Origin: Cytidiella melzeri
Lineage: Eukaryota; Basidiomycota; Agaricomycetes; Polyporales; Irpicaceae
DNA: 29,596 nucleotides
Assembly: GCA_022592445.1 (NCBI GenBank)
Contig: JABYQR010000472.1
Span: forward strand, 1-29,596
Direction of reading: 5' to 3'
Notes under the pieces: model-generated
What the model saw: only the letters and a program-made list of their open reading frames with translations
Database searches by the model: none
Told to the model about the DNA's origin: nothing
Translations under genes and position numbers: made by a program
Part shown: one piece after another, positions 19,759-28,457 of the stretch
Position numbering within the stretch: the stretch's first letter is position 1
Layout of the letters: each line of letters opens with the position of its first letter

Positions 19759-20435
19759 TGTAACAGTAATGCTACACTCACCAGATAAGTTGGTTAACTT
19801 GAGGGGGATGTGGTGAGATAGAGAGTAAGAGTGGTGGTGAGCGAAGTACTGGTGGGTACTGAGTAGTCCTGGTTCAACAGAGTGGATAAGACTGAGGGGA
19901 TATGCCCTCAGGAGTGCCTCTATATATACATGAAGGGGAGGACCCCAGGTACTACCCTAAGACCCCTAATACCTACATGAGTAAGCGAAGTAATCTACCT
20001 TACTAAGCATGCCCTATGCCCTAGTGGTGCCACTTCAATAATCAACCAATAGCAATTGTCCCCATGACCTGACCCCATGACCCAGCTCCAAGGCTAGACT
20101 TGTTCTAGCTTGTTCTAAGACAAGGCTAGACTGTTCCAGAAGGTTCTAAGAACTATGACATCATCTAATGGAATGTTCTATACTATGACATCATAGTTCC
20201 AGCATGTTCCACAATGTTCCAGAGAGTTCTTTCATGTGATCCACAGATAAGGAAAGGAGCGCATCAGCGCATCAATTGATAGGCACTGAGAATAAGCGCC
20301 GGAATAGGCGCCTGATAAGCGCCTAAATAGACGCGGAATAAGCACTGGATAAGCGCTTGACAAGCGCTTAAATATTACCAATAATACCGTTGCCTGGTAA
20401 GGCAAGTCTTGTAGAAACATTGAAAATCTGTGACA
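19759..20435 (-). repeat. 5' LTR of family B element copy 2
   Basis: A 677-bp LTR, minus strand, from TGTCACAG (ending at 20435) to CTGTTACA (19759). It heads the element running down to 14252. CCCTC follows outside at 20436-20440; the matching duplication is lost with the 3' end of the element. Confidence 0.9.
20139..20178. promoter_or_regulatory. Heat-shock-element-like inverted pentamers in LTR B
   Basis: GAAGGTTC (20139-20146) and GAATGTTC (20171-20178) both fit the nGAAnnTTCn core bound by heat shock factor. Both are kept in the other LTR B copies, followed by TTCCA-rich words. This is motif matching only. Confidence 0.35.
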
Positions 20436-21943
20436 CCCTCCTCAGCAGGCAGCAAACACCCTCCAGACCCATGCAAACAATGGTAAGTGACCATGCTTCC
20501 AGAGTTTTGAGGCAAAGGCTAGTGAGAAACCCTGACTGATGCCAATCCAAAGGAAGAGAACCTAGCCTGCACATCATGCCAGCCATCCCCAATCTCCTCA
20601 TTCCATCACCACCTCACCACAATTGAGGAGAGTGAGGCCTGGTCCAAAGTGTCCTAAGCCTTCGCTCTCCCAGCATCCCCCGCATCCCACTTACAGTGTT
20701 GTAGCTGATCATAATAGTCACCCAAGAGCAGATGGATGACAGAGGAGCAGTGGAGGCGGGCTACAAAAAGGGAGGGGACAGTGGAGGAGCCAATTAGGTA
20801 AGCTACCAATAACACCTGCAACAAACACCCCTCACCCACAAGCCACCCCATGCAGGCAGCAATAGCAAATTTGAAGCTATCCAAACCTGGGGACAAAATA
20901 AAACTCCTGCTAACGAGTATTCAGACGTTCCTGAAACATGCCCTCCCAGCCATGTAGACGTCTTCCTCACCCATCTCTACGGACAGTTGACATGATCGAT
21001 CCACTGTAGCCCAATGAGGAAACTCTCTCCCAGATCAAAGTGCACTCTCCAATCTCCGAACAACCGATACCATGAATACAATATCACGGGTCAAACGGGA
21101 ACACGGGAAGGTAGACTAATCCTCTCAGCAATACTCAGAAGGGGAGGCAAGACCACCTTCATCATGGTTGACATAGACAACTACTACACATCCTCTGTAT
21201 CAGCCCGCCTCAAGTCAAAGGTGTGCCAGCTCCTGCACCACCAAAGCAAAAACATTACGCAGAGCATGAAAACCATCAATGGGATGGACAAAAAAAATGA
21301 GATGGAGATGACAACCCACACGTGGTCAGAGTAGTGACAAAGAGGGTGAGGCGGGACAGCACATAACCCTACCATTGTAACATGTACGCAGAACACGCCC
21401 CACCCATGACCAGCATCCAGAACAACCCATGACCCACATGTACATAACGTTTTGAATAGCATACACCTGCCCTGCAAGGCCCAAAAGTTGAAAGAGTACT
21501 TGACAGAACGCACCAACAAAAAAACCAAAGAGCGCGACAGGGGCAATACCAAAAATAAGGGTTGAGTCACACTAGCCTAAATTGAGAAAATACAAATAAA
21601 AATAAGAAATGAAAAAGTCCCACACCTTGGCGTAGCAAGCAACTGCCCAATCCCCCCCCCTGCCCAGCCCAAGCCAGGACTCAGCATTCATGGCAGACAG
21701 CACAAGATCACCTTGATCCACACCCACAAACAAGCCCAACCACCCTCGCTCTACGCGCCCCAGAACCCTGGCCTACTGCAAACTTGACAGTGGAAAACCA
21801 GGAACCATGACACACAGGACCTGGGAGTGAGCCACTAACAGCACAGAAGTGGAAAACCAGTGAGGGGGTGAAAAAGCGAAAGGTAAGCAGGCTTCCACCT
21901 CGACAAACCAAGCACGTAAACAATAAACTCACCAAAGCATAAC
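20436..21943. other. A/C-rich unique segment, no gene recognised
   Basis: About 1.5 kb outside the LTR elements with marked A plus C richness on the plus strand. Long open frames on the minus strand (for example 21184-21570) are Val/Leu/Cys/Trp-rich, as expected from G/T-rich DNA without stops, and look non-coding. A short plus frame near 21164 (MVDIDNYYTSS) has some protein-like composition but is isolated. The segment may be upstream DNA of the gene that starts at 21944. Confidence 0.4.
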
Positions 21944-23195
21944 CATGTCTCAACAAGCATCCAATGCCAACACCAATGCCACGAGAGCGCCTGGAACAAA
22001 ACACTACCCCCATCCCCTCGCCTCATCAACGAGATTGACTTTCCCACTCCTATTGTTGCAGCACAACGGGCCGCTGAGGAGTGGAAGGCGCGCACTGCCT
22101 CCCAGAAGGAGCGGAAGGCAATAGCAGACAACAGGGAGGCAAAGGAGACAGCAAAGTCCAAGGCAAGTATGTCTGCCGAGAAAGCTCTGCAGACCCCACT
22201 CTCAGCCACGCTGCACAAGCCTCCCCAGCCTGTCAAGAATGCACTTACCTCGGGGCCGGAATTGGAGGGTGAAAGCAAGAGCAGCTGCCAGGGGGTCCAT
22301 GCCCCCAGCCGTGAAGACAGCATTTTCAGCCCAGTCATAAAAGGTGCCAATGCTGGAAGGGCAAAACACACTCAGGGGAGAGTTGACCCACCTGTGCACC
22401 GGGACAGTGCCACAATCCCATCACAGAACTGATTCGAGGTGCGGGGGCAGTCTGACCACACCCTCAGCAACAAAGCAGACAACACAGCCTCAGAGGTAAG
22501 GCATGCATCATGATACAGCCTCACTGAAAGCTGACGCCTCCCCCTCTCTGCAACAGACCGCTGAAGCTGATCCCAACCTGCAAGAACACCTAAGAGCACC
22601 CAAACCGCGAAAAGCAGCAAAGAGAGGGGAGGTACAAACCTACCACACACACAGAAACACCACAACAAACACTAACACCGCAACAGCTCCACCCTCGAGG
22701 AACGAGGGGGCCACAGAAGAAGGGGCTCATCTCGAGGCCCAACACGCCCACACCAAAGTCATGAAGGGGAGGGACTCCGTACAATGGCAGAGACTCCCCT
22801 CTAGCAAGACACAGAGCAAGGGGTTGACAGGACCGCAGGACTAGCGAACTACACAGCGACCTAGGCAGGGGCATGGACAAGAACCCTGAGTGGAGGGATG
22901 TGGAAAATCTAGATGAGCTAGAAATCAGCGCCATCACGGATACAGCTCTTGCCCAGGCAGAGGTATGCCCAAATCCTGCCCGCCCGCCCCACCAAGAAGC
23001 TCCAACAACCACTGCCACTCCTCACCACACCTTACCCGCGACAGCCAATTACACCATAGACAAAGCGTAAGGGGAAGAAGTGATGGTCATGGAGGCTGAA
23101 GGTGCCATGTTGGGAGGAACAGACAGCCCCTCCAAGAGCCCAAGTGATTGCGCTCCCAGTCTGGACCAAGAGCCAAGCATTGTGATGACGGTCAA
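21944..23195 (+). pseudogene. Decayed intron-bearing gene of unknown function
   Basis: The likely start is the ATG at 21944 (MSQQASNANTN). A one-base shift near 22018 leads into a long protein-like frame: INEIDFPTPIVAAQRAAEEW, then a Lys/Glu-rich helix (KERKAIADNREAKETAKSK) and a Ser/Pro-rich part. TGA at 22430-22432 interrupts it; the frame then reaches a canonical intron at 22496-22556 and continues in phase (TAEADPNLQEHLR). Another shift near 22845 leads to GMDKNPEWRDVENLDELE, and after TAA at 23068 to an acidic part (GEEVMVMEAEGAM). The family A-like LTR cuts it at 23196. I recognise no domain. It could be a host gene or an accessory gene of a large DNA transposon. Confidence 0.45.
22496..22556 (+). 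other. Probable spliceosomal intron, 61 bp
   Basis: GTAAGG at the 5' end, CTGAC as branch-site match, a pyrimidine tract and CAACAG at the 3' end. Removing it joins two protein-like frames in phase 0. Size and signals are typical of basidiomycete introns. Confidence 0.6.
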
Positions 23196-23948
23196 TGTCA
23201 CGGAGACAGAGCTCGACGCAGCAACTAGGAAATAGAAGTGGATGACAACAACGAGGTGGTGGCAGGCGTGTAGCACAATGCTCTCACCAACTATAAACCT
23301 TATTCAGGTATCTAGCCCAGTAAAGACCAAGTTAGTATTTGTACTACCAGCTATATAGTACAGGAGGGTGTGGCTTACCTAGCCCAGTAGAGATCAAGAG
23401 GTCAAGATGGGGGGCTAGGAGTGTACATGCAGCATCTTGTATACACTTCAGGGAGCTGCACACAGACCATGTTAAGGGGAGGCTTTGCAAGAAGCTGTGT
23501 GAACAAAGAACAATAGAACTACCTAAAGGAGAACAATAGCTATTGTCTAAACTCTGCCAAGAACTCTACTCTTGAGAGAATTTCTCTAAAAGGAGACCAA
23601 CTATTGTATTCCATTCCCACACCTGTGAGAACATCCTTCCATAAAGAGAACAATAGCAAAAGAACGATAGGAGTCCATGTGATTGGTATCTATGATGTCA
23701 AATCCTAGCTATGGGCTGAGCCATGTGGTTGTAGCCATGTGGTCTTACATAAGCTGAGTCACGTGCCAGTGTGATGTAGCAGCAAGTAACGTGACCATGT
23801 AGAGCATCTAAGCCACATGATACGGGCACTTGATAGACGCGCAAGGGGTTTGTGCAGAGAGGGCTGCAAGCTAGGTTGCAACCTGGTTTCAAGCTAAAAA
23901 CTAGAGGTGAAATGTGAAAAATAAGGGCTAGTCGGGCCATCCACGACA
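23196..23948 (-). repeat. 3' LTR of a family A-like element
   Basis: A reverse-oriented LTR A copy from TGTCACGG to CCACGACA, visibly more diverged than the other three. It directly follows the polypurine tract and pol remnant of a minus-strand element. The left flank GTCAA has no partner because the element's 5' part is missing. Confidence 0.86.
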
Positions 23949-23966
23949 TTACCCCCCTCCTAAAAT
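23949..23966 (-). other. Polypurine tract of family A-like element
   Basis: On the minus strand TTTTAGGAGGGGGGTAA directly precedes the LTR start TGTCGTGG, as in family E at 4712-4729. Confidence 0.7.
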
Positions 23967-24161
23967 TGAGTGTCCTCACGAAGCATCACTGTGCTGTGGT
24001 GATGGAGGTCTTCTACCCGTTCACAGGGATTCAGCAGAATTTCCCCAATTGTCTAGTCAGAAGGATGCTAGGAAGATTCTCCCCTTCTGGTGTTGTTGAC
24101 TCAACGTTACCCGTCAGTGTGATGTTCTTGAGATATCCAGACCGATGTGTTTGCCTTCATC

Positions 24162-25523
24162 TCAGCTGGGATTGTATGTAGATGGATAGATTGTGCGAAG
24201 GAAGGTGGGGTCGGTCTGGGTATTGAATTCCCGAAAGTGCGAGCAGAGATCCACAAAGAGTGAAGCTTTGATGACCTGGGGCGCCCCGGGGTTTGCTGTG
24301 TAGAAGTTTTCAATTGCTTCTTGACTATTCTCGAGGTTTTTGACTGGTTCCCAGCTATTGTGTCCGTCTAAATACCCTTCCCATTTGACAAGGAATTGCA
24401 ATTTCATCCATGGTCCGTGTAGCCTGCTGTCTAGCACCTTTTCGACGATTTACTGCTCTTCTTCTTCTATTACAATAGGATCAGGAGGTGGAGGTACGTC
24501 TGTGCTGTTGTTGTGCCAGGGACTTAGACCATTGATGTGGAAGACGGGGTGGAGTTGGAGATAGCTGGGTAGATCAAGCTTGTAGTCAAGATTGTCAATG
24601 TGTTCAATAACTTTGTACGGGCTGAGCTGTTGAGGACCAAGTTTAGGGGTAGCCTGGTGGATCTGGATGTTCTTAGCATTCAGCTACACTATATTGCCTT
24701 CTTGAAAGACACGTGGAGATTGCTTTTCGGATTTGTAGAGTTTGTTTATCTTTTTTTTTGCTTAGACAAAGAGCTGCTTACGTCACTTTGTGTACTCAAG
24801 CCATATTGTCAAGGCACTCATTGAGCAACGGAATATTGCTTTGCTTGCCGACTGGTATGATGAAGTTGGGGCAATATCTGTAGATAACCTCAAACAGTGT
24901 TTGGGAGTTACCCGCATGTACTCGCAGGTTGAGTGCAAACTCAGCCACAGGTAGATGATTGACCCAGTTGTCTTGTTGTTGCTGACAGAATAGATGCAGG
25001 TACCGTTCAATATCCTGGTTTTTGCATTCAACTTTGCCATTTCCTTGCAGATGATAGGTGGTCGTAAAACCAGTATCTATGCCCAGGCAGTGATAGAGCG
25101 CACGCATGAAGCGCACTGCAAACTAGCGTCCTCGGTCAGAGAACACCTTCTTGGGAATGCTGTGAAGTTGAAATACCTCTTTGTAGTGTAGATTGGCAAT
25201 CCCCTCAGCGTTAGCTTTGGTGGTAGTAGGGATGATATGTGTTTGATAGGAGTAATGGTTATTGGAGTGAGTAGCGGGCGCGGGCAAGACAAGGTAAAAC
25301 ACTTGATAGAAGAGCAGACAAGCCGTAGATACATGATGTAGGTACTTCTAGATAAGATTTCTGATCAACTGTATAGTCCGGGAAACTCTGCGTAGTGTGA
25401 GTTGCACCGGCGAGGCACTCACCCAACAATATGTCCACTCGACAAATAGCTACGAGGGGTTTACAAACAGAAGCACAGAAAGAAAACGAAGTAAAAAGTG
25501 TGATGCACCCACTGGAACGAGAG
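24162..25523 (-). pseudogene. Family A-like pol remnant: integrase core and chromodomain
   Basis: A decayed C-terminal pol. On the minus strand, integrase features are readable: VFSDRGR and FAVRFMRALYHCLGI with the second catalytic Asp, TTTYHLQGNGKVECKNQ with the catalytic Glu, and the NWVNHLPVAEFALN block. A barrel domain (PYKVIEHIDNLDYKL, LHPVFHINGLSPW) and a chromodomain (VLDSRLHGPWMKLQFLVKWEGYL...NSWEPVKNL) follow, ending at the stop at 24162. Several stops and shifts break it, and the region from about 25335 to 25523 is barely readable. RT, protease, gag and the 5' LTR are missing; the plus-strand family A element abuts at 25524. Confidence 0.78.
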
Positions 25524-25655
25524 TGTCATGGATGGCCTGACTAGCCCTTAATTTTCGCAATTTACCTCTTGTTTTTATCTGTAAAACTCCGGGCTACAAC
25601 CTAGTTTCAATTCTCTTTGCATAAACTCCTTTGCACGTCTATTAAGCGCCCGTAT

Positions 25656-25661
25656 CACGTG
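25656..25661 (+). promoter_or_regulatory. E-box CACGTG in LTR A
   Basis: A palindromic CACGTG in the upstream half of the LTR, also present in the copies at 3573 and 16184. It could bind bHLH factors; motif match only. Confidence 0.35.
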
Positions 25662-25774
25662 GCTTAGACGCTCCACACGGTCACATTACTTGCTACTACG
25701 TCACACTGGCATGTGACTTAGCTTAAGTAAGACCACATGGCTACAAGCACATGGCTCAGCCCATAGCTAGGGTT

Positions 25775-25782
25775 TGACGTCA
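25775..25782 (+). promoter_or_regulatory. CRE-type site TGACGTCA in LTR A
   Basis: A perfect bZIP/CRE palindrome about 260 bases upstream of the TATA box. It is kept in the copies at 3573 and 16184, while the older copy at 23196 has TGATGTCA. Confidence 0.4.
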
Positions 25783-25929
25783 TAGATACCGTCCACATGG
25801 GCTCCTTATTGTTCTTTCCCTATTGTTCTCTTTATGGAAGGATGTTCTCACAGGTGTGGGAATGGAATACAATAGTTGGTCTCCTTTTAGATAGATTCTC
25901 TCACGGATAGAGTTCTTGGCAAGGTCTAG

Positions 25930-25943
25930 ACAATAGCTATTGT
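25930..25943. repeat. 14-bp perfect palindrome in LTR A
   Basis: ACAATAGCTATTGT, conserved without change in all four LTR A copies (3979-3992, 16520-16533, 23533-23546), including the most diverged one. Confidence 0.6.
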
Positions 25944-26033
25944 TCTCCTTTAGGTAGTCCTTTTGTTCTTCGTTCACATGGCTTCTTGCAAAAGCCTGCC
26001 CTCAACATGGTCTGTGCGCAGGTCCCTGAAGTC

Positions 26034-26041
26034 TATATAAG
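26034..26041 (+). promoter_or_regulatory. TATA box of family A element
   Basis: TATATAAG, with a C-rich initiator-like stretch (CCTAGCCCCCATC) about 20-30 bases downstream, the probable transcript start. Confidence 0.6.
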
Positions 26042-26282
26042 CAGCTACATGTACGCTCCTAGCCCCCATCTCGACCTCTTGGTCTTTACTGGGCTAGGTA
26101 AGCAAACCCCTCCTGTACTACATAGCTAGTAGTACCCAATACTAACTTGGTCTTTACTGGGCTAGCAACTTGCATAAAGTTTGATAGCTGGTAAGAGCAT
26201 TGTGCTTCAAGCCTGCCACCACCTCTTTGTCGTCTTCCACACCGTGTCCCTTTTAGTTGCGTCGAGCTTCGTCTCCGTGACA

Positions 26283-26433
26283 TTAGGTCGAGATCGTTGT
26301 GTAACCCCTGGGTTTATATCTCCTCCCCCACCGTTTACAAAAGTTTATTCCTGTTTGACGAGTACGTCTCCGGTCTCATCATACCGTTGAGCTACCACTT
26401 ACGTCGACCGTTTGAACCCCCCTGCGTTGTCTA
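26283..26433 (+). other. Leader of family A element
   Basis: About 150 bp between LTR and pre-gag ORF. The bases next to the LTR (TTAGGTCGAGATCGTTG) should be the primer binding site, but they do not start with TGG and I cannot assign a tRNA; priming may use an internal tRNA segment or a self-primer. Confidence 0.4.
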
Positions 26434-27167
26434 GTGCCTAAGGACACGCGCACCCGTTTGTCTAAGGACCTCACTACCAACGAGCCTCAGCTCAAGAGGT
26501 GCCTCCCGCCTTCCTTCCTTGACGCTCTCGCTGCCAAACGAAAGAGCGGTCAACCTCATCGCTGGTCTGACAAAGACCTGGTCGCCGTCGCCAACTACGT
26601 CTCCAAGAAACCGCCAGTGAAAGGCATCACTCTCACCGTCCCCTCGTACGAGGAAAATCGACAACTTCGCGCTTCTGCCCGAGCATACGGAGAACGTGTA
26701 GCTGAGGAACGTGCTCGCACTCTTGCTGAGCAACGAACTCACAAGCCGACTCTCGCTGAGCGACTTGCCAAACTCCCTCCGCCCACTCCACTCCCGCTCC
26801 CGCTGCACCCAAACCGGTACTGATAGACTTCAAGAAGTTATCACCGGTTGACCTCGTAGGCATTTTCAAGCCAAAACTTACCGCCGTCCGCACTCGCTTG
26901 CAAGCCCTCACAGAGCTTGAAGAACTCCTGAACCGCGCCAACCCCGACCACCGTCGCGCCCTGCTTCACCTCGTCAACAAGGTCGATCGTTTCCTCAACC
27001 TAGTCGACAATCTCGCTCCCGTCACAGCAGACCGCGAGTGGCAGCTCTTGGACTGGGGTTGTAAAGCAATCGGGAAAGTTTCTTTTAAGCAGCTCCGTAA
27101 AAACTACGACAAAGTTCTTGCGCAGCTTAACGTAGTTAATAACGATAGCTACTTCGAGTGGATCTAG
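26434..27167 (+). CDS. Pre-gag ORF of family A element (one frameshift, no ATG)
   Basis: An ORF of about 244 codons between the leader and gag. The first part (PKDTRTRLSKDLTTNEPQ) has no ATG; position 26434 is GTG, possibly a mutated ATG, or the start lies upstream. It contains LPPSFLDALAAKRKSGQPHRW, a Glu/Arg-rich helix (ERVAEERARTLAEQ) and a Pro-rich stretch where the frame shifts by one base (26775-26805). Past the shift, DFKKLSPVDLVGIF and TELEELLNRA lead to the C-terminal block DREWQLLDWGCKAIGKVSF, resembling NREWRMLNKDLKSLGRISF of family B. Size, position and this block suggest homology. The function is unknown. The frameshift could be mutation or recoding. Confidence 0.62.
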
Positions 27168-27209
27168 ACAGTCCACAATTTTGTAACAAATTGCATACAC
27201 TTCTTCGAC

Positions 27210-28457
27210 ATGGATCCCAACCAGCCCGCCGCCCCCGTTGCCCCAGCTGCCCCAGTCACCAACCTGAGCCAGCAAGACGTCTTAAATATGTTAGGCGTCT
27301 TGACACAAAAAATGGTAGACCTTACCAATCAGGTGGCTGCACTTGCAGCTGCACAGGCACCGGCGGTTGCCGCTGCTACCCACGTTTCTCGGGAAAGAAG
27401 CATCGTCGAGAAACCAGTCTCCTTCAAAGGGAAAACCTCGTCGGAAGCCCGGCTCTTCCGCCACGCGTTCATAGTATGGGCGCAAAATCAAGGAAAAGCG
27501 TTCTTTCAGCAAGACGCGCAAGGCCAGGTCCGAGTAGACAACAATGGCGCGAGGATCTTCGATCCTCACAAACTCATCACCAGCGCCTTGTCGTTTATGC
27601 AGGACGACGCTGCAGACTGGGCTCGCCCTCACATTGAGGAGTTAGCCAATAGCAAACCAGCATTTGGAAATGACTGGGACACGTTTATCGAGGCCTTCAA
27701 GGCAAAGTTTAAGCCTATTGACGCGGTCATGGAGGCCAAGACTAAGGTTACCGGCATGAAGCAGGGTAACAAGACATTCGCCGCCCACATCTCGGAGTTC
27801 GAGACCTGGGCCCCTCGCACTGGCTGGAGCCAGCAGGACCTTTTCGACCGTCTCAAGTCGAGCTTGAGTACGGAGTATCTTCAGCGTGTCTCTTACTTCC
27901 AGACCCGCGCTACAACCTACGATGCACTGAAGGAGCAGTGTAAAGCAGTTGACGCTCAGCTCGCCGATCTGCGAAATAGCACGGGCAAAGTCATGGTTGA
28001 CAGCTCGTCGGGACACGGCAAGTCCCACCAGCAGGCCTTCCGCGATCCCAACGCTATGGAGATCGACGCCTCCCGTTTCTCTGCCTCCTTCGATGCGCTC
28101 TTCGCAGGGCTAGGCAAACAAGAGATCTTCCAGAAATGGAAGAAGGAGATGAGCAAGCGCTGCTCGGTTTGTGGTTCTGAGAGCCACAAGAAGAGGGATT
28201 CAAAGCACCCAGATGACCCGGTCTGCAACCACTGCGGTGGTACTGGTCATTGGGGGGCGGTTTGCCTGAAGCGACTTCAAGGCGTCCCTAAGGGACAAAA
28301 AGTCGCTGCGACCTCGTCGACCTCGTCGACCACTACTGCGCCGAAGCAAGACGCATCCAATGACAAGGATGCTAAGATTGCTGCTCTCAAGGACATGCTG
28401 GACATCCAGAAAAAGCAAATGGATGAGATGGCAGCCAAAATCAACGCGGTTTTTTGA
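27210..28457 (+). CDS. gag: Gag of family A element, intact
   Basis: A 415-residue capsid/nucleocapsid protein that would form the virus-like particle and package element RNA. The ATG at 27210 follows the pre-gag stop by 42 bases. Domains: a Pro/Ala-rich N-terminus with an amphipathic stretch (LSQQDVLNMLGVLTQ); a capsid-like region at about residues 70-260 (ALSFMQDDAADWARPHI, DWDTFIEAFKAKFKPID); and a zinc region with CSVCGSESH at 318 and a canonical CCHC knuckle CNHCGGTGHWGAVC at 339-352. A Ser/Thr linker and a C-terminal coiled coil (DAKIAALKDMLDIQKKQ) follow. There is no internal stop, unlike the other gag copies here, so it may still be functional. It ends GTT TTT TGA. Confidence 0.92.
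   Translation: MDPNQPAAPVAPAAPVTNLSQQDVLNMLGVLTQKMVDLTNQVAALAAAQAPAVAAATHVSRERSIVEKPVSFKGKTSSEARLFRHAFIVWAQNQGKAFFQQDAQGQVRVDNNGARIFDPHKLITSALSFMQDDAADWARPHIEELANSKPAFGNDWDTFIEAFKAKFKPIDAVMEAKTKVTGMKQGNKTFAAHISEFETWAPRTGWSQQDLFDRLKSSLSTEYLQRVSYFQTRATTYDALKEQCKAVDAQLADLRNSTGKVMVDSSSGHGKSHQQAFRDPNAMEIDASRFSASFDALFAGLGKQEIFQKWKKEMSKRCSVCGSESHKKRDSKHPDDPVCNHCGGTGHWGAVCLKRLQGVPKGQKVAATSSTSSTTTAPKQDASNDKDAKIAALKDMLDIQKKQMDEMAAKINAVF
28450..28457 (+). promoter_or_regulatory. Candidate -1 frameshift site at gag stop, family A
   Basis: A run of six T precedes the gag stop (GTT TTT TGA). Pol is open in the -1 frame from 28454. Slippage of the tRNA on TTT with TGA in the A site would give Gag-Pol. It is not a canonical heptamer, so the mechanism is an inference. 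Confidence 0.5.

Larger units (their letters stand above)
25524..26282 (+). repeat. 5' LTR of family A element
   Basis: A 759-bp LTR from TGTCATGG to CCGTGACA, with a 5-bp perfect terminal inverted repeat TGTCA/TGACA. It is followed by pre-gag ORF, gag and pol on the same strand, so it is a 5' LTR; the 3' LTR lies beyond the window. It carries an E-box, a CRE, a TATA box and a doubled GGTCTTTACTGGGCTAG word. The left flank GAGAG (25519-25523) is the expected target duplication. Confidence 0.92.

Noticed and set aside
21184..21570. Long minus-strand open frame in the A/C-rich segment
   Set aside because: Its composition (Val, Leu, Cys, Trp-rich) follows from G/T-rich DNA with few stops; no motif and no start context.
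22590..23018. Minus-strand 142-codon frame
   Set aside because: It overlaps the plus-strand gene remnant, which has protein-like composition and an intron in phase; this is its shadow.
27158..27637. 159-codon plus-strand frame overlapping gag
   Set aside because: Out-of-frame shadow of the intact gag at 27210-28457.
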